Assembly (NCBI RefSeq): GCF_037949795.1
Contig: NZ_CP149932.1
Coordinates: forward strand, 1,415,001-1,479,000
Direction: 5' to 3'
DNA length: 64,000 nt
Origin: Thioclava sp. GXIMD2076
GTDB taxonomy: Bacteria; Pseudomonadota; Alphaproteobacteria; Rhodobacterales; Rhodobacteraceae
Part shown: piece after piece, positions 43,065 through 52,076 of the stretch
Position numbering within the stretch: the stretch's first letter is position 1
How the letters are laid out: each line of letters opens with the position of its first letter
Translations under genes and position numbers: made by a program
Notes under the pieces: generated by a model
Seen by the model: only the letters and a program-made list of their open reading frames with translations
Databases searched by the model: none
What the model was told of the DNA's origin: nothing

Positions 43065-43981
43065 CAGCCATCTCCCAGCGAGATCGAGTAAAGCTCGCTC
43101 GGCTTCAGCACCAGATCGAAGCCCAGTTTCAGCGCGACGAGCAGCACGAGCGCCGCCAGCAGGATGCGCAGCTGTTCGGCCTTCAGCCGCCCGCCCAGCA
43201 CCGAGCCGATCTGTGCCCCGATCACCCCGCCCAAGATCAGCATGATGGCCAGCATGACATCGACCGACTGGTTGGTGATGGCATGCATCATCGTGGTAAA
43301 CGCCGAGGTGAACAGGATCTGGAACAACGAGGTGCCGATCACGACCTTGGTGGGCATGCCCAGCAGGTAGATCATCGCAGGCACCATGATGAAGCCGCCG
43401 CCCACGCCCATTACCGCGCCCAGAATCCCCACGCAGAACCCCACCAGAAGCGGCGGTATGATCGAGATATAGAGACCCGAGGCGCGGAATTTCATCTTGA
43501 AAGGCAGTTTATGGACCCAGCCGTGGCTGTTGCGCTTGCCGCGGCGGGCCGAGGCGCCTTTGGTGCGCCGCAGCGCCCGCAGGCTCTCGAGGAACATCAG
43601 AAGACCGACGCCGCCCAGAAAGACCACATAGCACAGCTGCACGGCCAGATCGATCTGGCCCAGTGCCTGCAGGTAATTGAAGATCGAGATCCCCGCGACC
43701 GAGCCGATCAGACCGCCAATCAGCAGGATCATCCCCATCGGGATATCCACGGCCTTGCGCTTGAGCTGGCTGAGGACACCCGAGACCGAGGACGCCACCA
43801 CCTGATTGGCGCCGGTGGCCACCGCGACGGTGGGCGGAATGCCGATGAAGAACAGAAGCGGCGTGATCAGGAAGCCGCCGCCCACCCCGAAGAGCCCCGA
43901 CAGGATGCCGACGATTCCGCCGATCCCGAAGAGGAGGAAGAAATTGACCGAGACTTCGGCGATGGGCAGATAGATTTGCAT
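43064..43981 (-). CDS. TauE/SafE (TSUP) family transporter
   Basis: 305 aa. Two repeated membrane halves with the TSUP motifs GIVGILSGLFGVGGGFLITP and GAVMGVGGGFIMVPAMIYL and about seven to eight hydrophobic segments. Family members move sulfite, sulfonates or similar anions; the exact substrate is unknown. Operon with the TIGR02186 gene. A basic cytoplasmic loop (RRTKGASARRGKRN) separates the halves. Confidence 0.88.
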   Translation of the reverse strand: MQIYLPIAEVSVNFFLLFGIGGIVGILSGLFGVGGGFLITPLLFFIGIPPTVAVATGANQVVASSVSGVLSQLKRKAVDIPMGMILLIGGLIGSVAGISIFNYLQALGQIDLAVQLCYVVFLGGVGLLMFLESLRALRRTKGASARRGKRNSHGWVHKLPFKMKFRASGLYISIIPPLLVGFCVGILGAVMGVGGGFIMVPAMIYLLGMPTKVVIGTSLFQILFTSAFTTMMHAITNQSVDVMLAIMLILGGVIGAQIGSVLGGRLKAEQLRILLAALVLLVALKLGFDLVLKPSELYSISLGDG

Positions 43982-44081
43982 GTGGATCCGCGCAATGTCA
44001 GTGACTTACTGTGAGCGCCTCTTGCCGGTCTGTCAAACCTTTGCGAAAGGCAGGCCGTCCTCGCCGCCGGAGGCGGCAGGG

Positions 44082-44885
44082 TCAGAGACTTCGCAGATAT
44101 CGTCGCAGGATCTTTTCGAGCTTGGCAGCGCCCAGAGGCGCCATCGCCTTGGTCTGGGCATGGCTGATCTGCTCGTCGGCTTTCATGCCCGCCCCCATAT
44201 TGGTGATGACCGAAATGGCCGCAGCTCTTAGCCCCAGGAACCGCGCGAGGATCACCTCGGGCACCGTGGACATGCCCACGGCATCCGCACCAAGGATTTT
44301 GGCGGCGCGAATCTCGGCTGGGGTCTCGAAGGACGGACCGGAGAACCAGCAATAGACACCGGTGGGCAGATCGATGCTCTCGGCTTGGGCCGCGGCCATG
44401 AGACCCGCGCGCATCTCCACGTCATGGGCGTCCGTCATCGGCACGAAACGCGCCTCCGTGGGTTCGCCGATCAGCGGGTTATGGCCCGCGAAATTGATAT
44501 GGTCTTCCACCATCATCAGCCCGCCCGGCAGGATATCGGGGCGTAGCGAGCCTGCCGCATTGGTCAGGATCAGCCGCTCGCAGCCCAGCTCCTTCAGGAT
44601 CTCGAGCGGCAGGCGCATCTCGGCGGGGTTACCATGCTCGTAATAATGCACACGGCCCCCGAAGACGGCCACGCGCACCCCTTCGAACTCTCCGATCACC
44701 AGCTTGGGGTTATGGCCCGAAACGCCCGCATGCGGAAAGCCCGGCAGGTCGGCATAGGGAATGGCTGTGCCGTCGATCTCTTCGGCCAGATGGCCCAGAC
44801 CCGACCCCAGAACCAGCCCGATAGCGGGGGGCGTATCGCCCGCCCGCTCGCGGATGAGGCCCGCCAGCTCAGCGCTCTTTGACAT
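44082..44885 (-). CDS. Purine-nucleoside phosphorylase
   Basis: 267 aa from ATG 44885, where GGAGG stands 8 nt upstream. PNP/MTAP family: GLVLGSGLGHLAEE, FGGRVHYYEHGN, LILTNAAGSL, FSGPSFETPAEI and AVGMSTVPEV. This is the trimeric type-II purine phosphorylase that frees bases from (deoxy)inosine/guanosine. It overlaps the end of the upstream permease gene by 17 nt and so closes the BMP-type nucleoside ABC operon, supplying the first step after import. Confidence 0.93.
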   Translation of the reverse strand: MSKSAELAGLIRERAGDTPPAIGLVLGSGLGHLAEEIDGTAIPYADLPGFPHAGVSGHNPKLVIGEFEGVRVAVFGGRVHYYEHGNPAEMRLPLEILKELGCERLILTNAAGSLRPDILPGGLMMVEDHINFAGHNPLIGEPTEARFVPMTDAHDVEMRAGLMAAAQAESIDLPTGVYCWFSGPSFETPAEIRAAKILGADAVGMSTVPEVILARFLGLRAAAISVITNMGAGMKADEQISHAQTKAMAPLGAAKLEKILRRYLRSL

Positions 44886-45840
44886 AGGGTTGGCCTCCGG
44901 CCTTCGGGGGATGGGGTTTGCCGACGACACCGGCCAGCACGATCACGGTCAGGATATAGGGCAACGCATCCAGAAGCGCGCCCGGAACCGACAGATGAAG
45001 CGTGTTTTGCAGCACATCGGGGCGAAGGGCCAGTGCCTGCAGGAACCCGAAGAGCAGGGTCGCCCAGAGCGCGGACCACGGTTTCCAGTTGGCAAAGATG
45101 AGGGCGGCCAGCGCGATATAGCCGCGCCCCGCCACCATCTCGCGGCCAAAGCCTGCCTGCAGGCCGGTGGCCATATAGGCGCCCGCCAGCCCGCAAAGCA
45201 CGCCTGTGATGGTTACCGCGCCATAGCGCAGCCCGATCACCGAAATACCCGCGGTATCGACGGATTCGGGGTTTTCGCCCACGGCGCGCAGCCGCAGCCC
45301 GAAGCGGGTGCGGTAGAGCACCCACCATGTCAGCGGCACGCAAAGGAGCGCCACATAGACCAAGATCGAATGACCCGAGAGCACATCCGAGTAAAGCGGG
45401 CCGATCACGGGCACCTGCCGGACGGCATCTTCGAAGGGCAGGTGCAGCTCGTTGAACCGCGCCTCGCCCGATAGCGCCGGTGTGCGCCCGCCCTGATGGA
45501 AGAGTGCCTGCGCGATGAGCACCGTCATGCCCGAGGCAAGGAAGTTGAGTGCCACGCCCGAGATCAGCTGGTTGCCACGAAAGGTGATCGAGGCCAGACC
45601 ATGCAGGAGCGAGAACAGGATCGAGGCCACGATCCCCGCCAGACAGCCGAGCCAGACATTGCCGGTGAGGTAGGCCACTGCGCCCGAGGTCATCGCGGCC
45701 ATCAGCATCTTGCCTTCGAGCCCGATATCGAACACGCCCGAACGCTCGGAGTAAAGCCCCGCCAAGCAGGCCAGAAGCAGCGGCGTCGCCAGCCGCAGGG
45801 TGGAATCGAGAATGGCGATTAGGGTTGCGTAATCCATCAC
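44869..45840 (-). CDS. Nucleoside ABC transporter permease (BmpD/NupQ type)
   Basis: 323 aa, about eight hydrophobic segments. The EEA-like cytoplasmic loop is seen as VGENPESVDTAGISVIGLRY and a conserved start ERSGVFDIGLEGKMLMAA matches inner-membrane permeases of the branched-chain/ribose type used by nucleoside importers. Overlaps the first permease gene by 4 nt. Confidence 0.92.
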   Translation of the reverse strand: MMDYATLIAILDSTLRLATPLLLACLAGLYSERSGVFDIGLEGKMLMAAMTSGAVAYLTGNVWLGCLAGIVASILFSLLHGLASITFRGNQLISGVALNFLASGMTVLIAQALFHQGGRTPALSGEARFNELHLPFEDAVRQVPVIGPLYSDVLSGHSILVYVALLCVPLTWWVLYRTRFGLRLRAVGENPESVDTAGISVIGLRYGAVTITGVLCGLAGAYMATGLQAGFGREMVAGRGYIALAALIFANWKPWSALWATLLFGFLQALALRPDVLQNTLHLSVPGALLDALPYILTVIVLAGVVGKPHPPKAGGQPYVKER

Positions 45841-46925
45841 TTGGCCCCCTGTTTCACGCGGAAGAAGGGCAGGAGCATCATCCGCACCATCCCGTCAAGC
45901 GCGCCGGTAAAGAGCACGACCAGACCCTGGATCAGCAGGCGCAGCTCGATCGGGATCGAGGTCCAGAGCCCCATCTCGGCACCGCCCTGATAGAGGAAGC
46001 CGAAGAGGAACGCCGCAAAGAAGACCCCCAGCGGATGGTTGCGGCCCATCAGCGCCACGGCGATCCCGATAAAGCCCGCGCCTTCGGCGGAGTTCTGCAA
46101 CAGACGCTCGGCCTCGCCCATGACGTTATTGATCGACATCAGTCCCGCCAGCGCGCCCGAGATCAGCATGGACCCCAGAATGATCTTGGTGCGCGAGATA
46201 CCGGCATAGCTTGCGGCTTTCTCGTTCAGGCCGAAGGCGCGGATTTCGTAGCCGAGTTTCGTCTTCCACAGGAGCACCCAGACCAGCACACAGGCCGCCA
46301 CGGCGATGAAGAAAGTGATATTGGCCGGAACCGAGGGTTTGAAGATCGCGCCAAGCCCCGGAATATCGTGGAAGGTCGGCAGGCTCGCCCCAGCAGGAAA
46401 ACGCGCGGTGGCCGGATCCATCGCGCCTTCGGGGCGCATGACGGTGACCAGCAGATATTGCAGCAGGCTATAGGCGATGTAGTTGAACATGATCGTGGTG
46501 ATCACGATATGGCTGCCGCGTCTGGCCGCAAGCCAGCCCGGAATGGCGGCCCATGCCGCGCCAAAAAGTGCCGCCCCCACCATCGCCGCAGGAAGCGCCA
46601 GCCACCACGCGGGCCAAGGCAGCGCGAGGCAGACCAGCGCCACGCCAAGCCCGCCCAGCTGGGCCTGACCCTCGGCGCCGATGTTGAACTGGCTCGCGTG
46701 ATAGGCGACCGTCACGGCAAGACCCGTGAAGATGAAGCTGGTGGTGTAATAAAGCGTGTAGCCCCAGCCATAGGGGGTGCCCAAAGCGCCCTCGAACATG
46801 ACCGAGATCACCTCGATCGGGTTGCCGCCGATGGCCAGCACCACGATGGCCGAGATGATCGCAGCCATCAGGATCGAGATCAGCGGCACAAGGACCACAT
46901 CGGCCCAAGTCGGTAGTTTTTTCAT
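45837..46925 (-). CDS. Nucleoside ABC transporter permease (NupP type)
   Basis: 362 aa, about ten hydrophobic segments. Conserved FNIGAEGQAQLGGLG and YEIRAFGLNEKAASYAGISR (the coupling-helix region) are those of the partner permease of BMP systems. The protein starts one base within the ATPase stop. Pairs with the permease at 44869-45840. Confidence 0.92.
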   Translation of the reverse strand: MKKLPTWADVVLVPLISILMAAIISAIVVLAIGGNPIEVISVMFEGALGTPYGWGYTLYYTTSFIFTGLAVTVAYHASQFNIGAEGQAQLGGLGVALVCLALPWPAWWLALPAAMVGAALFGAAWAAIPGWLAARRGSHIVITTIMFNYIAYSLLQYLLVTVMRPEGAMDPATARFPAGASLPTFHDIPGLGAIFKPSVPANITFFIAVAACVLVWVLLWKTKLGYEIRAFGLNEKAASYAGISRTKIILGSMLISGALAGLMSINNVMGEAERLLQNSAEGAGFIGIAVALMGRNHPLGVFFAAFLFGFLYQGGAEMGLWTSIPIELRLLIQGLVVLFTGALDGMVRMMLLPFFRVKQGAK

Positions 46926-48601
46926 CAGCCTTCTCCGCCGTCATCGCCATCGCCGTCATCCTCATCATCGTGAAGATGGTCGTCATGGCGGTGCTGGTCG
47001 TCGTTATCTTCGCGGGCAATCGGGCTCGGGTCACGCATGCCCGCCATCAGCAGACCGAGGTCTTTCTCGTCGGTGGTGGCCGGATCGCGGAAGCCCATGA
47101 TCTCGCCATCGAACATCACCGCGATCCGGTCCGACAGGGACCTGATCTCGTCAAGTTCGACAGAGACCAGCAGGATAGCGGCCCCCGCATCGCGCAGCTC
47201 GATAATGCGCTTGTGGATGAACTCGATTGCGCCGATATCCACCCCCCGCGTCGGTTGGCCGATCAGCAGAAGGGCGGGATTGCGTTCGATCTCGCGCGCC
47301 AGCACGATCTTCTGCTGGTTGCCGCCCGAGAAATTCTTGGCGGCCAGCGAGGGGATCGGCGGGCGCACATCGAAGCGTTCCATCGCGCCTTCGGTCGCTT
47401 TCACGATCCCCGCATTATCCATCAGCAGGGCGTTCTTCTGGTATTCCGGCGCACCGTGATAGCCGAAGATGAAATTCTCCCAAGCGGGGAAATCGAGGAT
47501 CAGCCCGTGATGGTGACGGTCTTCGGGGACGTGGGCGATACCGTCGCGGCGGCGGCTTTGCGCATCGGCGCGGCCCGTCAGGTCCAGCACCTTGCCGTTC
47601 ACCCTGATCTGGCCCTTGGCGGTCTGATAGCCGCCCAAGACCTCCAGCAGCTCGGTCTGGCCATTGCCGGCCACACCGGCAATCCCCACGATCTCGCCCG
47701 CGCGGATCTCCAGATCGACGCCTTTTAGACGCTCGACACCGGCCTCGTCGCGCACGCGCAGGTCGCGGATCTCGAGGATCGGCTTGCCGGGCCGGGCTTT
47801 GGTCTTCTCGACATTCAACAGAACCTTGCGGCCCACCATCAACTCGGCCAGTTCGGTGGGCGAGGTCTCGGAGGTCTTCACGGTGGCTGTCATCTCGCCG
47901 CGCCGCATCACGGAGACCGTATCGGTCGCCATCATGATCTCGCGCAGCTTATGGGTGATCAGCAGGATCGTCTTTCCCTCGGCCCGCAGCGTGTCGAGAA
48001 TGCGGAACAGGTGGTCGGCCTCGGCGGGGGTCAGCACGCCGGTAGGTTCGTCCAAAATCAGGATCTCCGCCTGACGATAGAGCGCCTTGAGGATTTCAAC
48101 CCGCTGCTGGTGGCCCACACTCAGGTTCTCGACCAGCTCGTCGGGGTCCACATCCATTTCATAGTCTTCGGCCAGCCGCTTCAGTTCGCGCCGCGCCTTG
48201 GCGATGGAGGGGCGCAGCAGGCGGCCATCCTCGGCGCCGAGGATCACGTTCTCGACCACGGTGAAATTCGGGACCAGCTTGAAATGCTGGAACACCATAC
48301 CGATGCCCGCGCGGATCGCGGCCTGACTATCGGGGATGAAGGTCTCGCGCCCGTTGATCAGAATTTCGCCACGGTCGGCCTTGTAGAAGCCGTAAAGGAT
48401 CGACATCAGCGTGGATTTCCCCGCGCCATTCTCGCCGATAATGCCGTGGATCGTGCCGGGCATCACCTTGATGGAGATGTCCTTGTTGGCCTGCACCGGC
48501 CCGAAGGCCTTCGAGATGCCGCGCAGCTCGATTGCGGGGGCGGGCTTAACGCCAGACGCGGCAGTTTCCTGCCGCGTCATATTGGTTGCCATATCGCTCA
48601 T
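46925..48601 (-). CDS. Nucleoside ABC transporter ATPase with two ABC domains
   Basis: 558 aa. Two ATPase cassettes: first with GENGAGKSTLMS, LSVGHQQRVEILKAL and ILDEPTGVLTP; second with GVAGNGQTELLE, FSGGNQQKIVLARE and LLIGQPTRGVD (degenerate Walker B Gln), as usual in this family. The start at 48601 is 4 nt after the substrate-binding protein stop; ATG 48592 is possible. The last ~30 residues are His/Asp/Glu/Gly-rich (DNDDQHRHDDHLHDDEDD...), not part of the usual family end. Confidence 0.93.
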   Translation of the reverse strand: MSDMATNMTRQETAASGVKPAPAIELRGISKAFGPVQANKDISIKVMPGTIHGIIGENGAGKSTLMSILYGFYKADRGEILINGRETFIPDSQAAIRAGIGMVFQHFKLVPNFTVVENVILGAEDGRLLRPSIAKARRELKRLAEDYEMDVDPDELVENLSVGHQQRVEILKALYRQAEILILDEPTGVLTPAEADHLFRILDTLRAEGKTILLITHKLREIMMATDTVSVMRRGEMTATVKTSETSPTELAELMVGRKVLLNVEKTKARPGKPILEIRDLRVRDEAGVERLKGVDLEIRAGEIVGIAGVAGNGQTELLEVLGGYQTAKGQIRVNGKVLDLTGRADAQSRRRDGIAHVPEDRHHHGLILDFPAWENFIFGYHGAPEYQKNALLMDNAGIVKATEGAMERFDVRPPIPSLAAKNFSGGNQQKIVLAREIERNPALLLIGQPTRGVDIGAIEFIHKRIIELRDAGAAILLVSVELDEIRSLSDRIAVMFDGEIMGFRDPATTDEKDLGLLMAGMRDPSPIAREDNDDQHRHDDHLHDDEDDGDGDDGGEG

Positions 48602-48605
48602 GGGA

Positions 48606-49595
48606 TCACTCGACCGGGCAGGTGCTGTCCGTGGTGTAATCATGCACTTCCAGCTCGCCATCGGCGATCTTCTTGGCGGCCGCATCTACCGGTGCACGCA
48701 TCTCGGCGGTGACCAGATCGGCATTGTTCTCGTCCATCGCATAGCCCACGCCGTCATCGGCCAGACCCAGCGTCACAACGCCGGTTTCCATATCGGGGCC
48801 CGCGGTGAACATGTCATAGACGGCGTTATCCACGCGCTTGACCATGGAGGTCAGCACTTTGCCCGGATGCAGCATGTTCTGGTTGCTGTCGACGCCGATC
48901 GACAGGATGTTCTCGTCGGCTGCGGCCTGCAGGATACCGATACCGGTGCCACCGGCGGCGGCATAGATCACATCCGCGCCCTGGCTGATCTGCGCCTTGG
49001 CAAGCTCGGCACCTTTCACGGGGTCATTCCATGCGGAGGGCGTGGTGCCGGTCATCGCCTGAACCACCTTGATATCGGGATTGGCCGCTTTGGCGCCCTG
49101 CACATAGCCACAGGCGAATTTGCGGATCAGCGGGATGTCCATGCCGCCGATAAAGCCCACGGTGCCGGATTTGGAGGCCTCTGCCGCCAGCATGCCGACC
49201 AGATACGAGCCTTGTTCTTCCTTGAACACGACCGAGCGGACATTGGGCAGATCGACGACCGAGTCGATGATCGCGAATTTGGTGTCCGGATAATCGGGCG
49301 CCACGGTGTTCAGCGTATCGCCGAAAGCGAAGCCGGTGGTGATGATCGGGTTCGCGCCGGATTCGGCCAGACGGCGGAGCGCCTGCTCGCGCTGTGCTTC
49401 CGATTGCATCTCGAGTTCTTTATAGCTGCCGCCGGTCTCCTCGACCCAGCGTTTCGCGCCATTGAACGCGGCCTCGTTGAAGCTCTTATCGAATTTGCCA
49501 CCCAGATCGTAGATCAAGGCCGGATCGGCAAGGCTGGCACCCGCGGTCAGCGCAAGCGTCGCGGCAGCGCCGAGAATGGATTTCATAAAGCTCAT
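48606..49595 (-). CDS. BMP-family nucleoside substrate-binding protein
   Basis: 329 aa. Signal peptide MSFMKSILGAAATLALTAGASLA, then BMP (PF02608) motifs IYDLGGKFDKSFNEAAFNGA, GTVGFIGGMDIPLIR, GADVIYAAAGGTGIG. No lipobox Cys after the signal, so it is likely a soluble periplasmic protein. ATG 49595 has GGGGAG 7 nt upstream. First gene of the importer operon (binding protein, ATPase, two permeases, phosphorylase). A Cys pair (CGYVQG, STCPVE) lies in the mature part. Confidence 0.94.
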   Translation of the reverse strand: MSFMKSILGAAATLALTAGASLADPALIYDLGGKFDKSFNEAAFNGAKRWVEETGGSYKELEMQSEAQREQALRRLAESGANPIITTGFAFGDTLNTVAPDYPDTKFAIIDSVVDLPNVRSVVFKEEQGSYLVGMLAAEASKSGTVGFIGGMDIPLIRKFACGYVQGAKAANPDIKVVQAMTGTTPSAWNDPVKGAELAKAQISQGADVIYAAAGGTGIGILQAAADENILSIGVDSNQNMLHPGKVLTSMVKRVDNAVYDMFTAGPDMETGVVTLGLADDGVGYAMDENNADLVTAEMRAPVDAAAKKIADGELEVHDYTTDSTCPVE

Positions 49596-49751
49596 GGATA
49601 TCTCCCCGATCATGGCTTGGCCGGCCCGAAGGGGCCGGTGGAAGGGCATTCTATCTGTGCCCCATAGCCAATTCAGACCGAACTCGGCAAGACGCGTCAA
49701 GTCAGATTTGACCCCTCCGTAGGGGGCGGTCGTCATTTTTCGTCTGATTGG

Positions 49752-50177
49752 TCAGAAAATGTCCGGCCCGAAGTCGCGCACCATCAGGATCGCGTCACTC
49801 CGCTTGCCATCAGGATGGCGGTAATAGTTCTCGCGGATACAGCTGTCGGACCAGCCCGTCGCTAGGTAAAGTGCGTGGGCGGAATGATTTTCCATCGCGA
49901 CCTCGAGATGGGCGATCTCGGCGTTGCGGGCGCGTAACTCGTCATCGAACCGCGCCATCAACCTGCGCGCAATGCCCTGACGCCGCGCGGCGGGGGCCAC
50001 CGCGATGGTGGTGAGCTCCGCCTCTCCGGCGATCACCCGACCGATCAGGAAGCCCTGGTCTTCCGACAGGCAGAAGTAGAATTTCTTCGAGAGCGTCTCG
50101 GCGAATTCCTCGGCCCGCCACGGGCGCGGGGTCGTGAAACACTGTTTGTGGATCGCGGCCATCTGGGCAGGTGTCAT
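49752..50177 (-). CDS. rimI: GNAT N-acetyltransferase (RimI-like)
   Basis: 141 aa from ATG 50177; the longer frame lies in tsaB. Acetyl-CoA loop (VAPAARRQGIARRLM), then LEVAMENHSAHALYLATGW, the conserved RimI N-x-x-A-x-x-L-Y motif. RimI acetylates ribosomal protein S18, though specificity is inferred. Located 10 nt after tsaB, the classic tsaB-rimI order. Confidence 0.9.
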   Translation of the reverse strand: MTPAQMAAIHKQCFTTPRPWRAEEFAETLSKKFYFCLSEDQGFLIGRVIAGEAELTTIAVAPAARRQGIARRLMARFDDELRARNAEIAHLEVAMENHSAHALYLATGWSDSCIRENYYRHPDGKRSDAILMVRDFGPDIF

Positions 50178-50187
50178 GGGCAGGCTC

Positions 50188-50865
50188 TTAGTCGAGGATA
50201 ACAGGCGGCGCATCCGAGGGCGGGGCGGCATCGGCGGCGCGGATATAGAGGGGCGCGGGGCGCGTGTGATCGGTCTGCGTGGCCAGTTTGCGCGCCGCGA
50301 TACGGGCGATGCGCTCGGGCACCTGTGCCATCTCGCAGGGCAGGGCCTGCGCAATGCCCAGAAGGCTGGCGATCCGTTCGGCCTGCGCGCCGATCACCCG
50401 CTGGGCGCCCAGAACGGTCAGCGCGGTGTCGGGCGCTTCGGGGTCGAAATGCACAGGTTTGGCGGCGGGCGCCCCCTGATCGAAGAGCTGCAGATAGACC
50501 TGATCGCGCGGGGCCGCCACGGAGACGATCTCGCGGCCCGCAGACTGGCCCTCGCGCAGGATCTCGAAATTCGACACGCCGATTGCGGGGATCTTGCGGG
50601 CCAGCGCCAGACCGCGCGCGGCCGAGACCGAAATCCGGATGCCGGTAAAATTGCCCGGCCCGATCCCGACGCCGATCGCATCAAGGTCGGCCCAGCTAAC
50701 GCCCTGATCCGACATCATTTCTTGCATGATCGGCATCAGGCGCTCGGCCTGACCTCGCGACATTTCCTCGGTGCGCGCGGCCAGAAGCGTGTCGCCGCGC
50801 AGCAAAGCGGCCGCGCAATGCGCGGCCGAGGTGTCGAAAGACAGTATCAGAGGCTCAGCCTGCAA
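50188..50865 (-). CDS. tsaB: tRNA threonylcarbamoyladenosine biosynthesis protein TsaB
   Basis: 225 aa. N-terminal ASKHA motif LILSFDTSAAHCAAALL and GIGPGNFTGIRISVSAARGLA, the invariant TsaB signature. It works with TsaD and TsaE to make t6A37 in tRNAs that read ANN codons. The start overlaps the nfu end by 11 nt. C-terminal part is short, as in bacterial TsaB. Confidence 0.95.
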   Translation of the reverse strand: MQAEPLILSFDTSAAHCAAALLRGDTLLAARTEEMSRGQAERLMPIMQEMMSDQGVSWADLDAIGVGIGPGNFTGIRISVSAARGLALARKIPAIGVSNFEILREGQSAGREIVSVAAPRDQVYLQLFDQGAPAAKPVHFDPEAPDTALTVLGAQRVIGAQAERIASLLGIAQALPCEMAQVPERIARIAARKLATQTDHTRPAPLYIRAADAAPPSDAPPVILD

Positions 50866-51424
50866 CGGGGCGGACCTCGGTCACTTCGGGGATGTAATGG
50901 CGCAGCAGGTTCTCGATGCCCATTTTCAGGGTCAGCGTCGAGGAGGGGCAGCCCGCGCAGGCGCCCTGCATATGCAGATAGACCACGCCACGCTCGAAAC
51001 CGTGGAAGGTGATGTCGCCGCCATCCTGAGCCACGGCGGGACGCACGCGGGTATCGAGAAGATCCTTGATCTGCGCCACGATCGCGCCGTCCTCGGCGTC
51101 GCCCGTATGCTCGGCATGGCCGCCAGAGCCAGAACCTTCACCGTCCATCACTGGCGCGCCGGACTGGAAATGCTCCATGATCACGCCGAGGATTGCAGGT
51201 TTCGCATGATCCCAATCGGTCGCATCGTCTTTGGTCACGGTCACGAAATCGGACCCGAAGAACACGCCCGTCACGCCGGGCACGGCGAAGATGGCCTTTG
51301 CCAACGGTGATTTGGCAGCCGCGTCCGCGGTCGGGAAGTCGGCAGTGCCCATCTCCAGAACGGTCTGGCCGGGCAGGAATTTCAGCGTCGCCGGGTTCGG
51401 CGTGGTCTCGGTCTGAATGAACAT
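50855..51424 (-). CDS. NifU-like Fe-S scaffold/carrier protein (Nfu)
   Basis: 189 aa. An N-terminal Nfu domain (FIQTETTPNPATLKFLPGQ) and a C-terminal NifU domain with CxxC (CAGCPSSTLTLKMGIENLL) that holds the [4Fe-4S] cluster. First gene of an nfu-tsaB-rimI operon. A 19-bp iron-type palindrome lies 58 nt upstream. Delivers clusters to apoproteins under iron or oxidative stress. Confidence 0.93.
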   Translation of the reverse strand: MFIQTETTPNPATLKFLPGQTVLEMGTADFPTADAAAKSPLAKAIFAVPGVTGVFFGSDFVTVTKDDATDWDHAKPAILGVIMEHFQSGAPVMDGEGSGSGGHAEHTGDAEDGAIVAQIKDLLDTRVRPAVAQDGGDITFHGFERGVVYLHMQGACAGCPSSTLTLKMGIENLLRHYIPEVTEVRPVAG

Positions 51425-51481
51425 GATGGGCTCCTTCGGCTTTGGGCACCTGATATGCGCTTCAGGGGCCCCGATGTCAAT

Positions 51482-51500
51482 GTTTAGAAAAGTTCTAAAC
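51482..51500. promoter_or_regulatory. 19-bp inverted repeat upstream of nfu (Iron-Rhodo-box-like)
   Basis: GTTTAGAA-AAG-TTCTAAAC: two perfect 8-bp arms around 3 nt, 58 nt before the nfu start. It resembles the palindromic Iron-Rhodo-box reported for IscR-type control in Rhodobacteraceae; that consensus is recalled from memory. Confidence 0.5.
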
Positions 51501-51509
51501 TATTCCCGA

Positions 51510-51965
51510 TCAGGTGATCTGTTCGAGCTTTTCCTTCGACATATCGCCCGGCACGATGGTCAGCGGGAAGGGCAGGGTTCCGGCGATCTTGGTCATCTGC
51601 GTCACCAGCGGACCGGGGCCGCCCTTGCCCGAACCCGCGCCCAGAACCAGAACGCCGATCTCGGGGTCATCCTCGACCAGTTTGAAGATTTCCTTAGCCG
51701 GTTCCCCTTCGCGGATCACCAGCTCGGGGTTCACCCCCTGACGGTCGCGCATCCATTTTGCGAAGACCTCGAAATGTGCCTCGATCCGCTCGCGGGCTTC
51801 CTCGCGCATCAGCTCGGCCACCCCCATCCAGTGCTGGTATTCCTCTGGCGGGATCACCGAGATGATGGTCACGCCGCCACCCGTGTGGCTGGCGCGCATT
51901 GCCGCAAAACGCATCGCGTTCAGGCATTCGCGGGTATCATCGAGCACGACAAGGAATTTGCGCAT
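51510..51965 (-). CDS. Universal stress protein (UspA family)
   Basis: 151 aa from ATG 51965 (MRKFLVVLDDTREC). Usp fold with nucleotide-binding-type GAGSGKGGPGPLVTQ near residue 117 and a C-terminal LPFPLTIVPGDM. The N-terminal VVLDDT matches the family start. Lies next to but transcribed separately from nfu. ATP binding seems possible from the G-x2-G-x9-G pattern. Regulation unknown. Confidence 0.9.
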   Translation of the reverse strand: MRKFLVVLDDTRECLNAMRFAAMRASHTGGGVTIISVIPPEEYQHWMGVAELMREEARERIEAHFEVFAKWMRDRQGVNPELVIREGEPAKEIFKLVEDDPEIGVLVLGAGSGKGGPGPLVTQMTKIAGTLPFPLTIVPGDMSKEKLEQIT

Positions 51966-52076
51966 GAAAGCTCCGGGAAAACGGGGCCAAGCGCGGCTTG
52001 GCCGTGAAAGGAGTGCCCATAGGAGGGGCGGGTGCATGATTGCCCGCCGCTCCGATCTTTGCAACCGCCTGTGAAA

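Noticed and set aside
45848..45862. TGTTTCACGCGGAAG as a second parS
   Set aside because: It lacks the palindromic second half and lies inside a permease coding region.
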